From contig NZ_CP109055.1 in the NCBI RefSeq assembly GCF_035975855.1, positions 7,626,001-7,690,000 of the forward strand: DNA of 64,000 nucleotides. Direction: 5' to 3'. Made by a program: the position numbers and the translations under genes. The DNA comes from Streptomyces sp. NBC_01304. Its GTDB lineage: Bacteria; Actinomycetota; Actinomycetes; Streptomycetales; Streptomycetaceae. The first letter of the stretch is position 1, and each line of letters opens with the position of its first letter. The notes beneath the pieces are model-generated. The model searched no databases. It worked only from the letters and a program-made list of their open reading frames with translations, and was not told the DNA's origin. This document shows, in pieces, positions 17,752-26,436 of this stretch.

Positions 17752-19209
17752 ATGACCGAGCTCGTGGAACACGGAAAGCTGTTCATCGGCGGGGAGTTGG
17801 TCGATCCCCTGGGCAAAGACGTCATCGAAGTGATCTCCCCGCACACCGAGGAGGTCATCGGCCGCGTCCCGCACGCCGCGCCCGCCGATGTGGACCGCGC
17901 CGTAGCCGTCGCCCGCAAGGCCTTCGAGGAAGGCCCCTGGCCGCGGATGTCGCTCGAGGAGCGCATCGAGGTCGTCACCAAGATCAAGGACGCCTTCCTC
18001 GTGCGCCACGAGGAGATAGCGCGCACCATCAGCTCGCAGAACGGCACGCCCTACACCTCCAGCGTGATGGTGCAGTCGCTCGCCTCGATGATGGTGTGGG
18101 ACGCGGCGATCACCACCGCACGCAACTTCACGTACGAGGAGAAGCGCGACGGCATCCTCGGCAAGATCCTGGTCCGCCGCGAGCCGGTCGGCGTCGTCGC
18201 GGCCGTGGTCCCTTGGAACGTCCCGCAGTTCACCGCTGCCGCCAAGCTCGCCCCCGCCCTGCTCGCGGGCTGCCCGGCGATCCTCAAGGTCTCGCCCGAG
18301 ACCCCGCTCGACGGCTATCTGCTCGCCGAGATCTGCGCGGAGGCCGGCCTGCCCGAGGGCGTGCTCTCCGTCATCCCGGCCGACCGCGAGGTCAGTGAGT
18401 ACCTGGTCGCCCACCCCGGTGTGGACAAGGTCTCCTTCACCGGCTCGGTCGCGGCGGGCAAGCGCGTCATGGAGGTCTGCGCCCGCAACCTCACGCCCGT
18501 CACCCTGGAGTTGGGCGGCAAGTCGGCCGCGATCATCCTGCCGGACGCCGACGTGGCGACCGCCGTCGCCGGCATCGGGCCCTTCGCCTGGATGATCAAC
18601 GGCCAGGCCTGTGTGGCCCAGACCCGCATCCTCGTCCCGCGCAGCCGCTACGACGAGTTCGCCGAGGCCTTCGCGGCCTACGCGGGCAACCTGAAGGTCG
18701 GCGACCCGCTCGACCCGGCCACCGAACTCGGCCCCCTCGTCGCCAAGCGCCAGCAGCAGCGCTCGCTCGACTACATCCGCATCGGCCAGGAGGAAGGCGC
18801 CAAGATCCTCACCGGCGGCGGGCGTCCGGCCGGGCTCGACAAGGGCTGGTACGTCGAGCCGACGCTCTTCGGCGACGTCGACAACTCCATGCGGATCGCG
18901 CAGGAGGAGATCTTCGGACCGGTCATCTGCCTTATCCCGTACGGCGACGAGGCCGAGGCCCTGAAGATCGCCAACGACTCGGAGTACGGCCTCTCCGGCA
19001 GCGTATGGACCGCGGACACCGAGCACGGCATCGACATCGCCCGCCAGGTGCGCACCGGAACCTTCTCCGTGAACACCTTCAGCCTCGACATGCTCGGCCC
19101 GTTCGGCGGCTACAAGAACTCCGGCGTGGGCCGGGAGTTCGGACCCGAGGGCTACGGCGAGTACTTCGAGCACAAGATGATCCACCTGCCGAACGGGTAC
19201 GAGGGGTGA
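17752..19209 (+). CDS. NAD(P)-dependent aldehyde dehydrogenase
   Basis: 485 residues of the ALDH superfamily. Catalytic Cys in NGQACVAQTRILVP, general-base Glu in VTLELGGKSAA, the cofactor loop FTGSVAAGKRV, and PWNVPQF. It oxidises aldehydes to acids; in this setting it could take the P450-derived sterol aldehyde, or a C3 product, to the acid for CoA activation. AGGAGG lies 12 nt upstream of the ATG. It is followed by a ferredoxin gene 7 bp after the stop, so the two are co-transcribed. Controlled by the KstR-like operator and the adjacent second palindrome. Confidence 0.9.
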   Translation: MTELVEHGKLFIGGELVDPLGKDVIEVISPHTEEVIGRVPHAAPADVDRAVAVARKAFEEGPWPRMSLEERIEVVTKIKDAFLVRHEEIARTISSQNGTPYTSSVMVQSLASMMVWDAAITTARNFTYEEKRDGILGKILVRREPVGVVAAVVPWNVPQFTAAAKLAPALLAGCPAILKVSPETPLDGYLLAEICAEAGLPEGVLSVIPADREVSEYLVAHPGVDKVSFTGSVAAGKRVMEVCARNLTPVTLELGGKSAAIILPDADVATAVAGIGPFAWMINGQACVAQTRILVPRSRYDEFAEAFAAYAGNLKVGDPLDPATELGPLVAKRQQQRSLDYIRIGQEEGAKILTGGGRPAGLDKGWYVEPTLFGDVDNSMRIAQEEIFGPVICLIPYGDEAEALKIANDSEYGLSGSVWTADTEHGIDIARQVRTGTFSVNTFSLDMLGPFGGYKNSGVGREFGPEGYGEYFEHKMIHLPNGYEG

Positions 19210-19216
19210 GCGCCGC

Positions 19217-19450
19217 ATGGGAGACCGCTGGCATGTAGAGGTCGACCGGGGCGTCTGCATCGGGTCCGGGATGTGTGTGAACAGCGCGCCGGGCGGCTTC
19301 ACGCTCGACTCGGCCCGCCAGTCGCACCCCACCGAGGCCGAGACGGACGCCCACGAGGAGGTGCTCGCCGCGGCCGAGGGCTGCCCGGTCGAGGCGATCA
19401 CCATCACGTTGCTCGGGAGCGGGGAGCCGGTCTTTCCGCCCGAGGAGTAG
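19217..19450 (+). CDS. [3Fe-4S]-type ferredoxin, P450 partner
   Basis: 77 residues, acidic. Cluster cysteines are Cys14 and Cys20 in VCIGSGMCVN and Cys56 in GCPVEAI; the position that would hold the fourth ligand is Gly, the pattern of three-cysteine ferredoxins serving bacterial P450s. It sits directly behind the aldehyde dehydrogenase and 13 kb from the CYP125-like gene, the only P450 in the window, so it is the obvious donor candidate. No ferredoxin reductase gene is visible. The last codons are the template of the tandem repeat that follows. Confidence 0.85.
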   Translation: MGDRWHVEVDRGVCIGSGMCVNSAPGGFTLDSARQSHPTEAETDAHEEVLAAAEGCPVEAITITLLGSGEPVFPPEE

Positions 19451-19452
19451 CC

Positions 19453-19557
19453 GAACCGGCCCGAGGGGCAGCTGAACCCGCCCGAGGAGCGGTTGAACCC
19501 GCCTGGGCGGTAGTTGAACCCGCCTGGGCGGCAACTGAACCCGCCTGGGCGGCAGCT
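19453..19557. repeat. 21-bp tandem repeat, five units
   Basis: Five 21-bp units of the form GAACCCGCCTGGGCGGCAGCT with a CCGCC/GGCGG palindrome in each. The last 14 bases of the ferredoxin gene with its stop resemble a degenerate unit, suggesting growth by slippage from the gene end. Confidence 0.85.
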
Positions 19558-19637
19558 CAACTCGAACAAACCGAACACCAGTTGACCCATGCGTTCCGCA
19601 TGGTCATCTGATGACAGGCGCTACTGTCCGCCTCCCC

Positions 19638-19668
19638 GGCGGCGTGGAAATCTCGATGCCACGCCGCC
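19638..19668 (+). promoter_or_regulatory. Stem-loop next to the LanKC ribosome binding site
   Basis: Perfect 10-bp arms GGCGGCGTGG (19638-19647) and CCACGCCGCC (19659-19668) with an 11-nt loop, ending one or two bases before the GGGAGGGG ribosome site of the LanKC gene. Could be a leader hairpin that tunes translation or an operator for the LuxR-type regulator. A second imperfect palindrome, CCATGCG-TTC-CGCATGG, is at 19587-19603. Confidence 0.55.
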
Positions 19669-19682
19669 AGGGAGGGGACACC

Positions 19683-22439
19683 ATGGACAAGCGGTACGAG
19701 GTCTACGCGCTTGCCGACCGGCATTTCTACGAGACCCCGGACCGGCTGTCCACGAATGCTCCGCACCCCGCGAGCGGACAGCAGCAGGCCGCACCCTCCT
19801 TCGCCACCGCCCGCCGTGACGTTCCCGCGGGCTGGCGCTCCGAACGCGTCGGCGACTGGCTGAACTTCGTCCCGGCCGGACCCGACGACGGTTCCCGGCG
19901 CGGGCTCCAGCAGGGCTGGAAGATCCACGCCTCCGCCACCCGGCAGAACGCGGACCGGATCGCCGCGCTGGTGTGGGACTACTGCATATCGCGCGGCATC
20001 CCCTTCAAGTTCGTACCGGCGGCGCATCTGCTGCACCTGCGCAACAGCAAGTACGCGGGACGCGACAAGAGCGGCAAGTTCGCCACCATCTACCCGGACG
20101 GCGAAGGGCAGTTGCGCGCCGTCCTGGAGGAGCTGGGGGAGCTGCTGCGCGGCCTGGAAGGGCCGTACATCCTCACCGATCTGCGCTGGCAGGACGGCCC
20201 GCTCTATGTGCGGTACGGCGCCTTCACCCGCCGCTTCGTCGCCGATGAGCGCGGCAACCTCGTGCCCGCCATCGAGGACGGCACCGGCAAGCTGGTGCCC
20301 GACCCCAGGGACCCGGCCTTCAAGGTCCCGGCCTGGGTGACCCTGCCCGCCTTCCTCGAACCCGAGCTCGCGGCGCGCAACGAGACGACCGTCGGCGACC
20401 TGCCCTACCGCTTCGAGAAGGCGCTGCACTTCTCCAACGGCGGCGGCGTCTACCGGGGCCGCGACACCCGCGACGACCGCAAGGTCGTCCTCAAGGAGGG
20501 CCGTCCGCACGCCGGTCTGGCCGCCGACGGGGCCGATGCGGTGGCCCGCCTGGGGCGCGAGAAGGCCGCCCTGGAGCGGCTGTCGGGGCTCGGGGTCGCA
20601 CCCGAGGTGCGGGACTGGTTCACCCTCGGCGACCACCGCTTCCTCGTCATGGACTTCGTGGAGGGGCGCACCCTCAACTCGTTCTTCGCGGAGCGCCATC
20701 CGCTGATCACGCACCGGCCCGATCCGGACGCGGTGGCCTCGTACACGGACTGGGCGCTGCGCATCCACCGTGCCGTCGAGGAGGCGGTCGCGGCCGTGCA
20801 CGGGCGCGGGATCGTCTTCAACGACCTGCACATGTTCAACATCATGGTCGCGCCCGACGAACAGACCGTGTCCCTCCTCGACTTCGAGGCCGCCGCGCCC
20901 GTCGAGGAACGCGGCCGGCAGCTCGTCGCCAGCCCGGCGTTCATGGCCCCGCCGGATCGCACCGGGACCGACGTCGACCGCTATGCGCTGGCCTGTCTGC
21001 GGCTCGCGCTGTTCCTGCCGATCACCACGCTGTTCGTCGTGGACCGCGGCAAGGCGGCCCATCTCGCCGAGATCATCTCGACCGAATTCCCGGCTGTGCC
21101 GAGGGAGTTCCTGGACGAAGCCGTCGCCGAGATCACCCGCGACGCACGAGAGGTGCCGGCCGCCGCGGGGGTGGCGGTCGGCGCGGAGATACCCGGTGCC
21201 GGGTCGGCGACCGGAGGGGGGCCGACGACCCGGGCGGGGGCCACCGGCACCGCACGGGCGGGACTTGCCGGAGCACCTGCCGCCGCCGCGCCCCTCGTCG
21301 AGCCGGGCGACTGGCCCCGCAGCCGTGACTCGATGGTCGGGGCGATCCTCGCCTCCGCCACACCGGAGCGCGACGACCGGCTCTTCCCCGGCGACATCGC
21401 CCAGTTCACCGACGGCGGCGGACTCGGCCTCGCCCATGGTGCCGCCGGGGTCCTGTACGCCCTCGCCGAGACCGGCGCCGAACGCTACGAAGCGGGCGAG
21501 AGCTGGCTGCTCGGCCACACCGACCAGGTGCCGCTCGGCACACCGCCCGGCCTGTACGACGGACTCGCGGGCGTCGCCTTCGCCCTGGACCGGCTCGGCC
21601 ACCCGAAGCGCGCCCTCGACCTCGTCGAGCAGGTCCTCGCCGAGCGGTGGCAGCGCCTCGGCCACGATCTGCACGGCGGCCTCGCCGGACTCGGCCTGAC
21701 CCTCGACCACCTCGCCCGCACCACCGGGGAAACCGCCCTGGCCGAACGGGCGTTGGAGGCCGGGCAGCTCGTCGCCGACCGGATCGTCGCCCTGCGCGAC
21801 GCCGACCGCGCAGGGAGCGGGCCGCGACGGCGCGCGGGACTGATGCACGGCATGGCGGGACCCGCCCTGTTCCTGCTGCGGCTGTACGAGCGCACCGGCG
21901 CACCCGAGCTGCTCGAACGGGCCGCGGACGCGCTCCGGTTGGACCTGGACAAGTGCGTCGTTCCGCAGGACGGCAGCCTCCAGGTCGACGAGGGCTGGCG
22001 CACCATGCCGTACCTCGCGGACGGCAGCGTGGGCATCGGCATGGTGCTCGACGACTGGCTCGCGGCCCGCACGGGCGGCTCGCCGCCGGACGAGACCGTC
22101 GAGGCCTTCGCGCAGGCGCGCACCGGCATCCTGGCCGCCGCGACCGCCCGCTTCTACGCCCAGCCCGGCCTCTTCGCGGGCCGCGCCGGAATGATCCTGC
22201 ACCTCGGCCGCACCACCACGCCGGAGGCGAGCCCCGACCTGTTGGCCGCGCAGATCGCGGGGCTCGGCTGGTTCGCGATGCCCTACCAGGGCCAACTCGC
22301 CTTCCCCGGCCACCAGATGATGCGCCTCTCCATGGACCTCGCCACCGGAACGGCCGGCTGCCTCCTCGCCCTGGGGGCGGCGCTGGGCGAGGCCACCCGC
22401 GTACACCTGCCGTTCCTCCCGCCGCTCAGGCGGCCCTGA
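19683..22439 (+). CDS. ramC: Class III lanthipeptide synthetase (RamC/AmfT-like LanKC)
   Basis: 918 residues from ATG 19683 (GGGAGGGG upstream; an upstream in-frame start at 19611 lacks one). Order: lyase-like N-terminal region (1-230), Ser/Thr-kinase domain (about 245-510) with Lys271 in VVLKEG, Asp381 in NDLHMFNIMV and DFE at 400-402, then a LanC-like cyclase domain (about 530-918). The cyclase lacks the Cys-Cys-His zinc ligands (GLMHGMAGP where others have CHG), so class III rather than IV. It phosphorylates Ser, eliminates to Dha and forms lanthionine or labionin rings on the adjacent precursor. Residues 480-530 are an Ala/Gly/Thr linker. Confidence 0.93.
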   Translation: MDKRYEVYALADRHFYETPDRLSTNAPHPASGQQQAAPSFATARRDVPAGWRSERVGDWLNFVPAGPDDGSRRGLQQGWKIHASATRQNADRIAALVWDYCISRGIPFKFVPAAHLLHLRNSKYAGRDKSGKFATIYPDGEGQLRAVLEELGELLRGLEGPYILTDLRWQDGPLYVRYGAFTRRFVADERGNLVPAIEDGTGKLVPDPRDPAFKVPAWVTLPAFLEPELAARNETTVGDLPYRFEKALHFSNGGGVYRGRDTRDDRKVVLKEGRPHAGLAADGADAVARLGREKAALERLSGLGVAPEVRDWFTLGDHRFLVMDFVEGRTLNSFFAERHPLITHRPDPDAVASYTDWALRIHRAVEEAVAAVHGRGIVFNDLHMFNIMVAPDEQTVSLLDFEAAAPVEERGRQLVASPAFMAPPDRTGTDVDRYALACLRLALFLPITTLFVVDRGKAAHLAEIISTEFPAVPREFLDEAVAEITRDAREVPAAAGVAVGAEIPGAGSATGGGPTTRAGATGTARAGLAGAPAAAAPLVEPGDWPRSRDSMVGAILASATPERDDRLFPGDIAQFTDGGGLGLAHGAAGVLYALAETGAERYEAGESWLLGHTDQVPLGTPPGLYDGLAGVAFALDRLGHPKRALDLVEQVLAERWQRLGHDLHGGLAGLGLTLDHLARTTGETALAERALEAGQLVADRIVALRDADRAGSGPRRRAGLMHGMAGPALFLLRLYERTGAPELLERAADALRLDLDKCVVPQDGSLQVDEGWRTMPYLADGSVGIGMVLDDWLAARTGGSPPDETVEAFAQARTGILAAATARFYAQPGLFAGRAGMILHLGRTTTPEASPDLLAAQIAGLGWFAMPYQGQLAFPGHQMMRLSMDLATGTAGCLLALGAALGEATRVHLPFLPPLRRP

Positions 22440-22510
22440 AGCCGGCTCCGCGCTGTAGCGGAGCCGTAGCAAGACGAACCCCGTCCCCACACATGAAGGA
22501 GAGGGAAACC

Positions 22511-22636
22511 ATGGCACTTCTGGACCTGCAGGACATGGAAGCCGAAGAGATGACCGGTGGCGGCGGCGGTGGCGGCGGCAGCAGCGCGAGCCTGCTGCTC
22601 TGCTGGAGCGCGGCGAGCATCGTCCTTTGTCTCTGA
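22511..22636 (+). CDS. ramS: SapB/AmfS-type lanthipeptide precursor
   Basis: 41 residues, ATG after AAGGAGAGGG. The leader MALLDLQDMEAEEM has the LLDLQ recognition motif of RamS/AmfS. The C-terminal core contains two S-x2-S-x3-C modules, SSASLLLC and SAASIVLC, with a Trp between them, the pattern of both rings of SapB. A run of eight glycines separates leader and core, longer than in the SapB precursor as I recall it. The product should be a hydrophobic morphogenetic surfactant peptide needed for aerial growth. Too short for most gene callers. Confidence 0.93.
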   Translation: MALLDLQDMEAEEMTGGGGGGGGSSASLLLCWSAASIVLCL

Positions 22637-22717
22637 CGGTTCTCTGACGGGCGGGCCCTCTCCCCTCAACGGGAGGGCCCGCCCCCACGCGCGCCCGACG
22701 CAGGGAGTTGACGCCCC

Positions 22718-24493
22718 ATGAAGGCATCCGGTGACGAGCTCCTCGGCGCGGCGACCCGGTACAGCGCGCTGCGCTGCACCGCCTTGGCGCTGCTGACCGT
22801 CGCCTCGGCCGGCGCCGCCCTGCTGCTGCCGTACGCGCTCGCCCGCACGCTCGACGCGATCTTCACGGCGTACGCCGCCGGGGTCATGGACTCCGTCGGC
22901 GGCGAGGTCGGCCGCTGGCTGCTGATCAGCGCGGCCCTGCTCGGCGGGATGACCGTCCTGGACTCTTGCGAGGAGATCCTGACCGGCACCACCAACGCCC
23001 GCACCACGGCCTGGCTGCGACTGCGGCTGCTCCGCCACGTCCTCGCGGCCGGACCCCGGACCACCGCCCGCTTCCCGGCCGGCGAACTGCTGGCCCGGCT
23101 CGTCGGCAACACCGCCCAGGCCGGGCCCGCCCCCGCGACCTTCGCCGCGCTGCTCGCCGCGCTGGTCGCGCCGCTCGGCGCGATCGTGGCGCTGGCCCTG
23201 CTGCACCCCTGGCTGGCCATCGTGTTCCTGGCCGGCGCACCCGCTCTCGCCCTTCTCCTACGTTCCTTCGCCCGCGCCTCGTCCGACTGCGTGGCGCAGT
23301 ACCAGCGCATCCAGGGCGACATCGCGGGCCGCCTGACCGAGGCGATCGGCGGCGCCCGCACCGTCGCGGCCGCCCGTACGGAGGAGAAGGAAGCCGGGCG
23401 CATCCTTGAACCCCTGCCCGAACTGGCCCGGCAGGGCCGCCGGATGTGGCGGATCCAGGGCCGCGCGAGCGGCGGCGCGGTGGCGCTCGCCCCGCTGCTG
23501 CAGATCGCGATCCTGGTGACGGCGGGCCACCTGGTCCTGGAACACCGGCTCACCGTCGGGCAGTTGCTGGCCACCACCCGCTATGCCGCGCTCGCCACCG
23601 GCGTCGGCGTCCTCGTCGGCCACCTGGCGGGCCTCGTCCGCGCGAGGGCCGCGGGACAGCGCCTCGGCGAGGTCCTGTCCGAGCCCGCACCGGGGCACGG
23701 AAGCGTCGAAGTGCTGGACGGGCAGGGCGAGTTGAAGCTGCGCGGCATATCCGCCCACCGTGACGGCCGCCCCGTCCTCGACGCACTCGACCTCACCGTC
23801 CCCGCCGGTACGACGCTCGCGGTGGTCGGTGTGTCGGGCGCGGGCAAGTCCCTGCTCGCGGCGGTCGCGGGGCGCCTCACGGACCCCGACGCGGGAACCG
23901 TCCTGCTGGACGGCGTCCCGCTGCCCGACCTGACCCGTGCCGCCCTGCGCCGCGAGATCGGCTACGCCTTCGAGCGCCCGGCGCTGCTCGGGGGCACCCT
24001 GGGCGGAACCATCGCGCTCGGCTCCGACACCTCCTCCCGGGACGACGTCGTACGCGCCGCCCGCGCGGCCCGCGCCGACGGCTTCGTACGGCGACTGCCC
24101 CAGGGCTACGACACCGCCTGCCTGGACGCCCCGCTCTCCGGCGGCGAGGTCCAACGGCTCGGTCTGGCAAGGGCGTTCACGCACGGTGGTCGACTGCTGA
24201 TCCTGGACGACGCGATGTCCAGCCTCGACATGATCACCGAGCACGAGATCGCCGACGCCCTGCTCCGCCACACCCCGGCGACCACCCGCCTCGTCGTGGC
24301 CCACCGCGCCACCACGGCGGCCCGCGCCGACACGGTGGCCTGGCTCGACGGCGGCCGGATCCGGGCGCTCGGGCCCCATGCGGTGCTGTGGCGCAATCCG
24401 TCGTATCGGGCGGTGTTTGCGGGGGACGGGGAAGGCGGGGACGCGGGCGCGGGCGCGGGCGCGGCTGAGAGTGAAGGGGAGGGCGGCGCATGA
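22718..24493 (+). CDS. ramA: ABC half-transporter (RamA-like)
   Basis: 591 residues: transmembrane domain with about six helices (1-320), ATPase domain (about 345-575) with Walker A VVGVSGAGKS, signature LSGGEVQRLGLARA and Walker B LLILDDAMSSLD. The walker B DD for DE is a variation. With the next gene it would form a heterodimeric exporter for the modified peptide. The stop overlaps the next start (ATGA, 24490-24493). No peptidase C39 domain, so leader removal must happen elsewhere. Confidence 0.88.
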   Translation: MKASGDELLGAATRYSALRCTALALLTVASAGAALLLPYALARTLDAIFTAYAAGVMDSVGGEVGRWLLISAALLGGMTVLDSCEEILTGTTNARTTAWLRLRLLRHVLAAGPRTTARFPAGELLARLVGNTAQAGPAPATFAALLAALVAPLGAIVALALLHPWLAIVFLAGAPALALLLRSFARASSDCVAQYQRIQGDIAGRLTEAIGGARTVAAARTEEKEAGRILEPLPELARQGRRMWRIQGRASGGAVALAPLLQIAILVTAGHLVLEHRLTVGQLLATTRYAALATGVGVLVGHLAGLVRARAAGQRLGEVLSEPAPGHGSVEVLDGQGELKLRGISAHRDGRPVLDALDLTVPAGTTLAVVGVSGAGKSLLAAVAGRLTDPDAGTVLLDGVPLPDLTRAALRREIGYAFERPALLGGTLGGTIALGSDTSSRDDVVRAARAARADGFVRRLPQGYDTACLDAPLSGGEVQRLGLARAFTHGGRLLILDDAMSSLDMITEHEIADALLRHTPATTRLVVAHRATTAARADTVAWLDGGRIRALGPHAVLWRNPSYRAVFAGDGEGGDAGAGAGAAESEGEGGA

Positions 24494-26436
24494 GCCCGGC
24501 GGCTCAGGGGGGTGCGGCGCCCGGCCCGGGAGAGGCCAAGAGCGGGGCGGGTGGCCCGAGCCCGGGAACGTACCGCCGAGGTCTTCGCTTCCTGCGCCGC
24601 CGCCCCCGCGTGCTCCTGCGGCTCACGGTCTGGTCCGTCCTGGAGACCGGGCAGACCTTCCTCATGGGCTACGCCCTCGCGCGCGCCCTCGACGACGGGT
24701 TCCTCGCGGGGCGGCAGAGCACCGGACTCGGCTGGCTCGGGCTCGCCGCGCTCGCGGTCCTCGCTGGTGCGTACGGCACGAACCGGGTGTATCTGGCCGT
24801 GGCCGAACTGGTCGAACCCGTACGGGACTTGCTCGTGCGGCGCGTCGTCGACAGAGGGGTGCGGGACGCCGACGGGGGCGCGGTCTCGCGGCTCACCCAG
24901 CAGGTGGAGATCGCCCGCGACACCTTCGCCGGCCTGATCATGGTGTCGCGTTCCTTCCTCTTCACCGCCGCGGGGGCGCTGATCGGGCTGTTCGCGCTCG
25001 CGCCGCCCCTGCTGTTCGTGGTGCTGCCGCCGCTCGTCCTGGGCGTGGCCCTGTTCCTCACCACACTGCGGCCGCTCGCCGCGCGGCAGGAGGCGTTCCT
25101 GGTCGCCGACGAGGCCGTGTCGGCCGACCTCGCGACGGTGGCGCCGGGGCTGCGCGACGTCACGGCGGCGGGCGCCGAGCGGGCCGTCGGGGAAGCGGCG
25201 GGCGAGCTGGTCGAGGCGGAGTACCGGGCGGCCCGGAGCCTGGCCCGCTGGGGGGTCCTGCGGGTCCTCGCCCTGGGCATCGGGGGCCAACTCCCGCTCC
25301 TGCTCCTCCTCGTGACCGCCCCCTGGCTCCTGCGCCGGGGCGTGTCACCCGGCGCCCTGGTCGGCGCCCTGACCTATGTCGCCCAGTCCTTGCTGCCCGC
25401 CCTGCAGAACCTGGTGCACGGCCTGGGCGCGAGCGGTTCACGGCTCGTGGTCGTGCTGCGCCGGTTGACGGCCGAGGCGCCGGCCCCGAGGTTCCCGGAC
25501 CGGCGGGCCACGGTCCCGGCGCCGTCGGCCGGCGCGCCCGCCCTGGAGGTCTCCGCGCTCACGTTCGCGTACGGCCCGGGCGCGGACCCCGTGGTGAAGG
25601 GGCTTGATCTGGTCGTTCCGCGGGGCGGGCATCTCGCGGTGGTGGGGCCCAGCGGCATCGGGAAGTCCACGCTGGCCGGGCTCGTCGCGGGGCTCCTGGT
25701 GCCGGACGCGGGCGGGGCGTGGGTGTGCGGGGAGCCGGCCCGGTCCCAAAAGGCCGTCCGGCGAAGGGTGTTGATCCCGCAGGAGGCGTACGTCTTCACC
25801 GGCACGCTCCGTGCCAACCTCGGGTATCTGCGACCGGACCCGGTGCCCGACGCCGAACTGCTCGCCGCCGCCGGGGCGATCGGCCTCACCCCGGTCATGG
25901 ACCGGATCGGCGGGCCCGACGCGCCCCTCGACCCGGCGACGCTCTCGGCGGGGGAGCGGCAACTGGTCGCGCTCACCCGCGCCTACCTCTCGCCCGCCCC
26001 CCTCGCCCTGCTCGACGAGGCCACCTGCCACCTGGACCCGGCCGCCGAGGCCCGTGCGGAACGCGCCTTCGCGGCCCGCCCCGGCACCACCCTCGTGGTG
26101 ATCGCCCACCGCATCAGCTCGGCCCATCGCGCCGAACGGACCCTGGTGATGGACGGGACGCACACCGTCTGCGGCAGCCACACCGAGCTGCTCACCCGCT
26201 CGGCGCTCTACCGGGATCTGGCCGGCACCTGGTCACAGCAGGGGGCGCAGCAGGGGCAGGCCCCGCGGGGCGAGGGTTCAGAGCCAGCCCTCGCCCTGCG
26301 AGATCCGGATCGCGTCGACCCGGTTGCGCGCCCCGATCTTCCGCGTGATGGCGGCCATGTAGTTGCGCACCGTGCCGTGGGACAGATGCAGACTGCCCGC
26401 GATCTCGGCGACCGAGGCCCCCTGCGCGGCCAGTGA
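24490..26436 (+). CDS. ramB: ABC half-transporter (RamB-like)
   Basis: 648 residues: membrane domain (about 30-330) and ATPase domain (about 355-590) with Walker A VVGPSGIGKST, signature LSAGERQLVALTRA and Walker B LALLDEATCHLD. The family normally ends soon after ALYRDLAGTW. Here the frame runs on for about 65 residues, the last 53 of them antisense to the convergent LuxR gene, giving an Arg/Asp-rich tail with no family counterpart I know. Loss of an earlier stop codon is the likely cause. Confidence 0.88.
   Translation: MSPAAQGGAAPGPGEAKSGAGGPSPGTYRRGLRFLRRRPRVLLRLTVWSVLETGQTFLMGYALARALDDGFLAGRQSTGLGWLGLAALAVLAGAYGTNRVYLAVAELVEPVRDLLVRRVVDRGVRDADGGAVSRLTQQVEIARDTFAGLIMVSRSFLFTAAGALIGLFALAPPLLFVVLPPLVLGVALFLTTLRPLAARQEAFLVADEAVSADLATVAPGLRDVTAAGAERAVGEAAGELVEAEYRAARSLARWGVLRVLALGIGGQLPLLLLLVTAPWLLRRGVSPGALVGALTYVAQSLLPALQNLVHGLGASGSRLVVVLRRLTAEAPAPRFPDRRATVPAPSAGAPALEVSALTFAYGPGADPVVKGLDLVVPRGGHLAVVGPSGIGKSTLAGLVAGLLVPDAGGAWVCGEPARSQKAVRRRVLIPQEAYVFTGTLRANLGYLRPDPVPDAELLAAAGAIGLTPVMDRIGGPDAPLDPATLSAGERQLVALTRAYLSPAPLALLDEATCHLDPAAEARAERAFAARPGTTLVVIAHRISSAHRAERTLVMDGTHTVCGSHTELLTRSALYRDLAGTWSQQGAQQGQAPRGEGSEPALALRDPDRVDPVARPDLPRDGGHVVAHRAVGQMQTARDLGDRGPLRGQ

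Noticed and set aside
19453..19557. 21-bp units as a CRISPR or as a coding repeat
   Set aside because: No spacers; frames through it lack starts and join unrelated sequence.
17668..19590. 640-residue minus-strand frame opposite the aldehyde dehydrogenase and ferredoxin
   Set aside because: Antisense shadow; its repeated N-terminal SCRPGGF-type units only reflect the 21-bp DNA repeat.
19611..19682. Start at 19611 for the LanKC gene
   Set aside because: No ribosome site, and the added residues are encoded by the hairpin; ATG 19683 has GGGAGGGG.
22637..22717. A second lanthipeptide precursor downstream of the first
   Set aside because: The 81 bp hold only a GGGCCCTC/GAGGGCCC hairpin and the next ribosome site.
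19557..22727. 1056-residue open frame on the minus strand opposite the LanKC gene
   Set aside because: It mirrors the codon bias of the real gene, has no ribosome site and no recognisable motif; a typical high-GC shadow.
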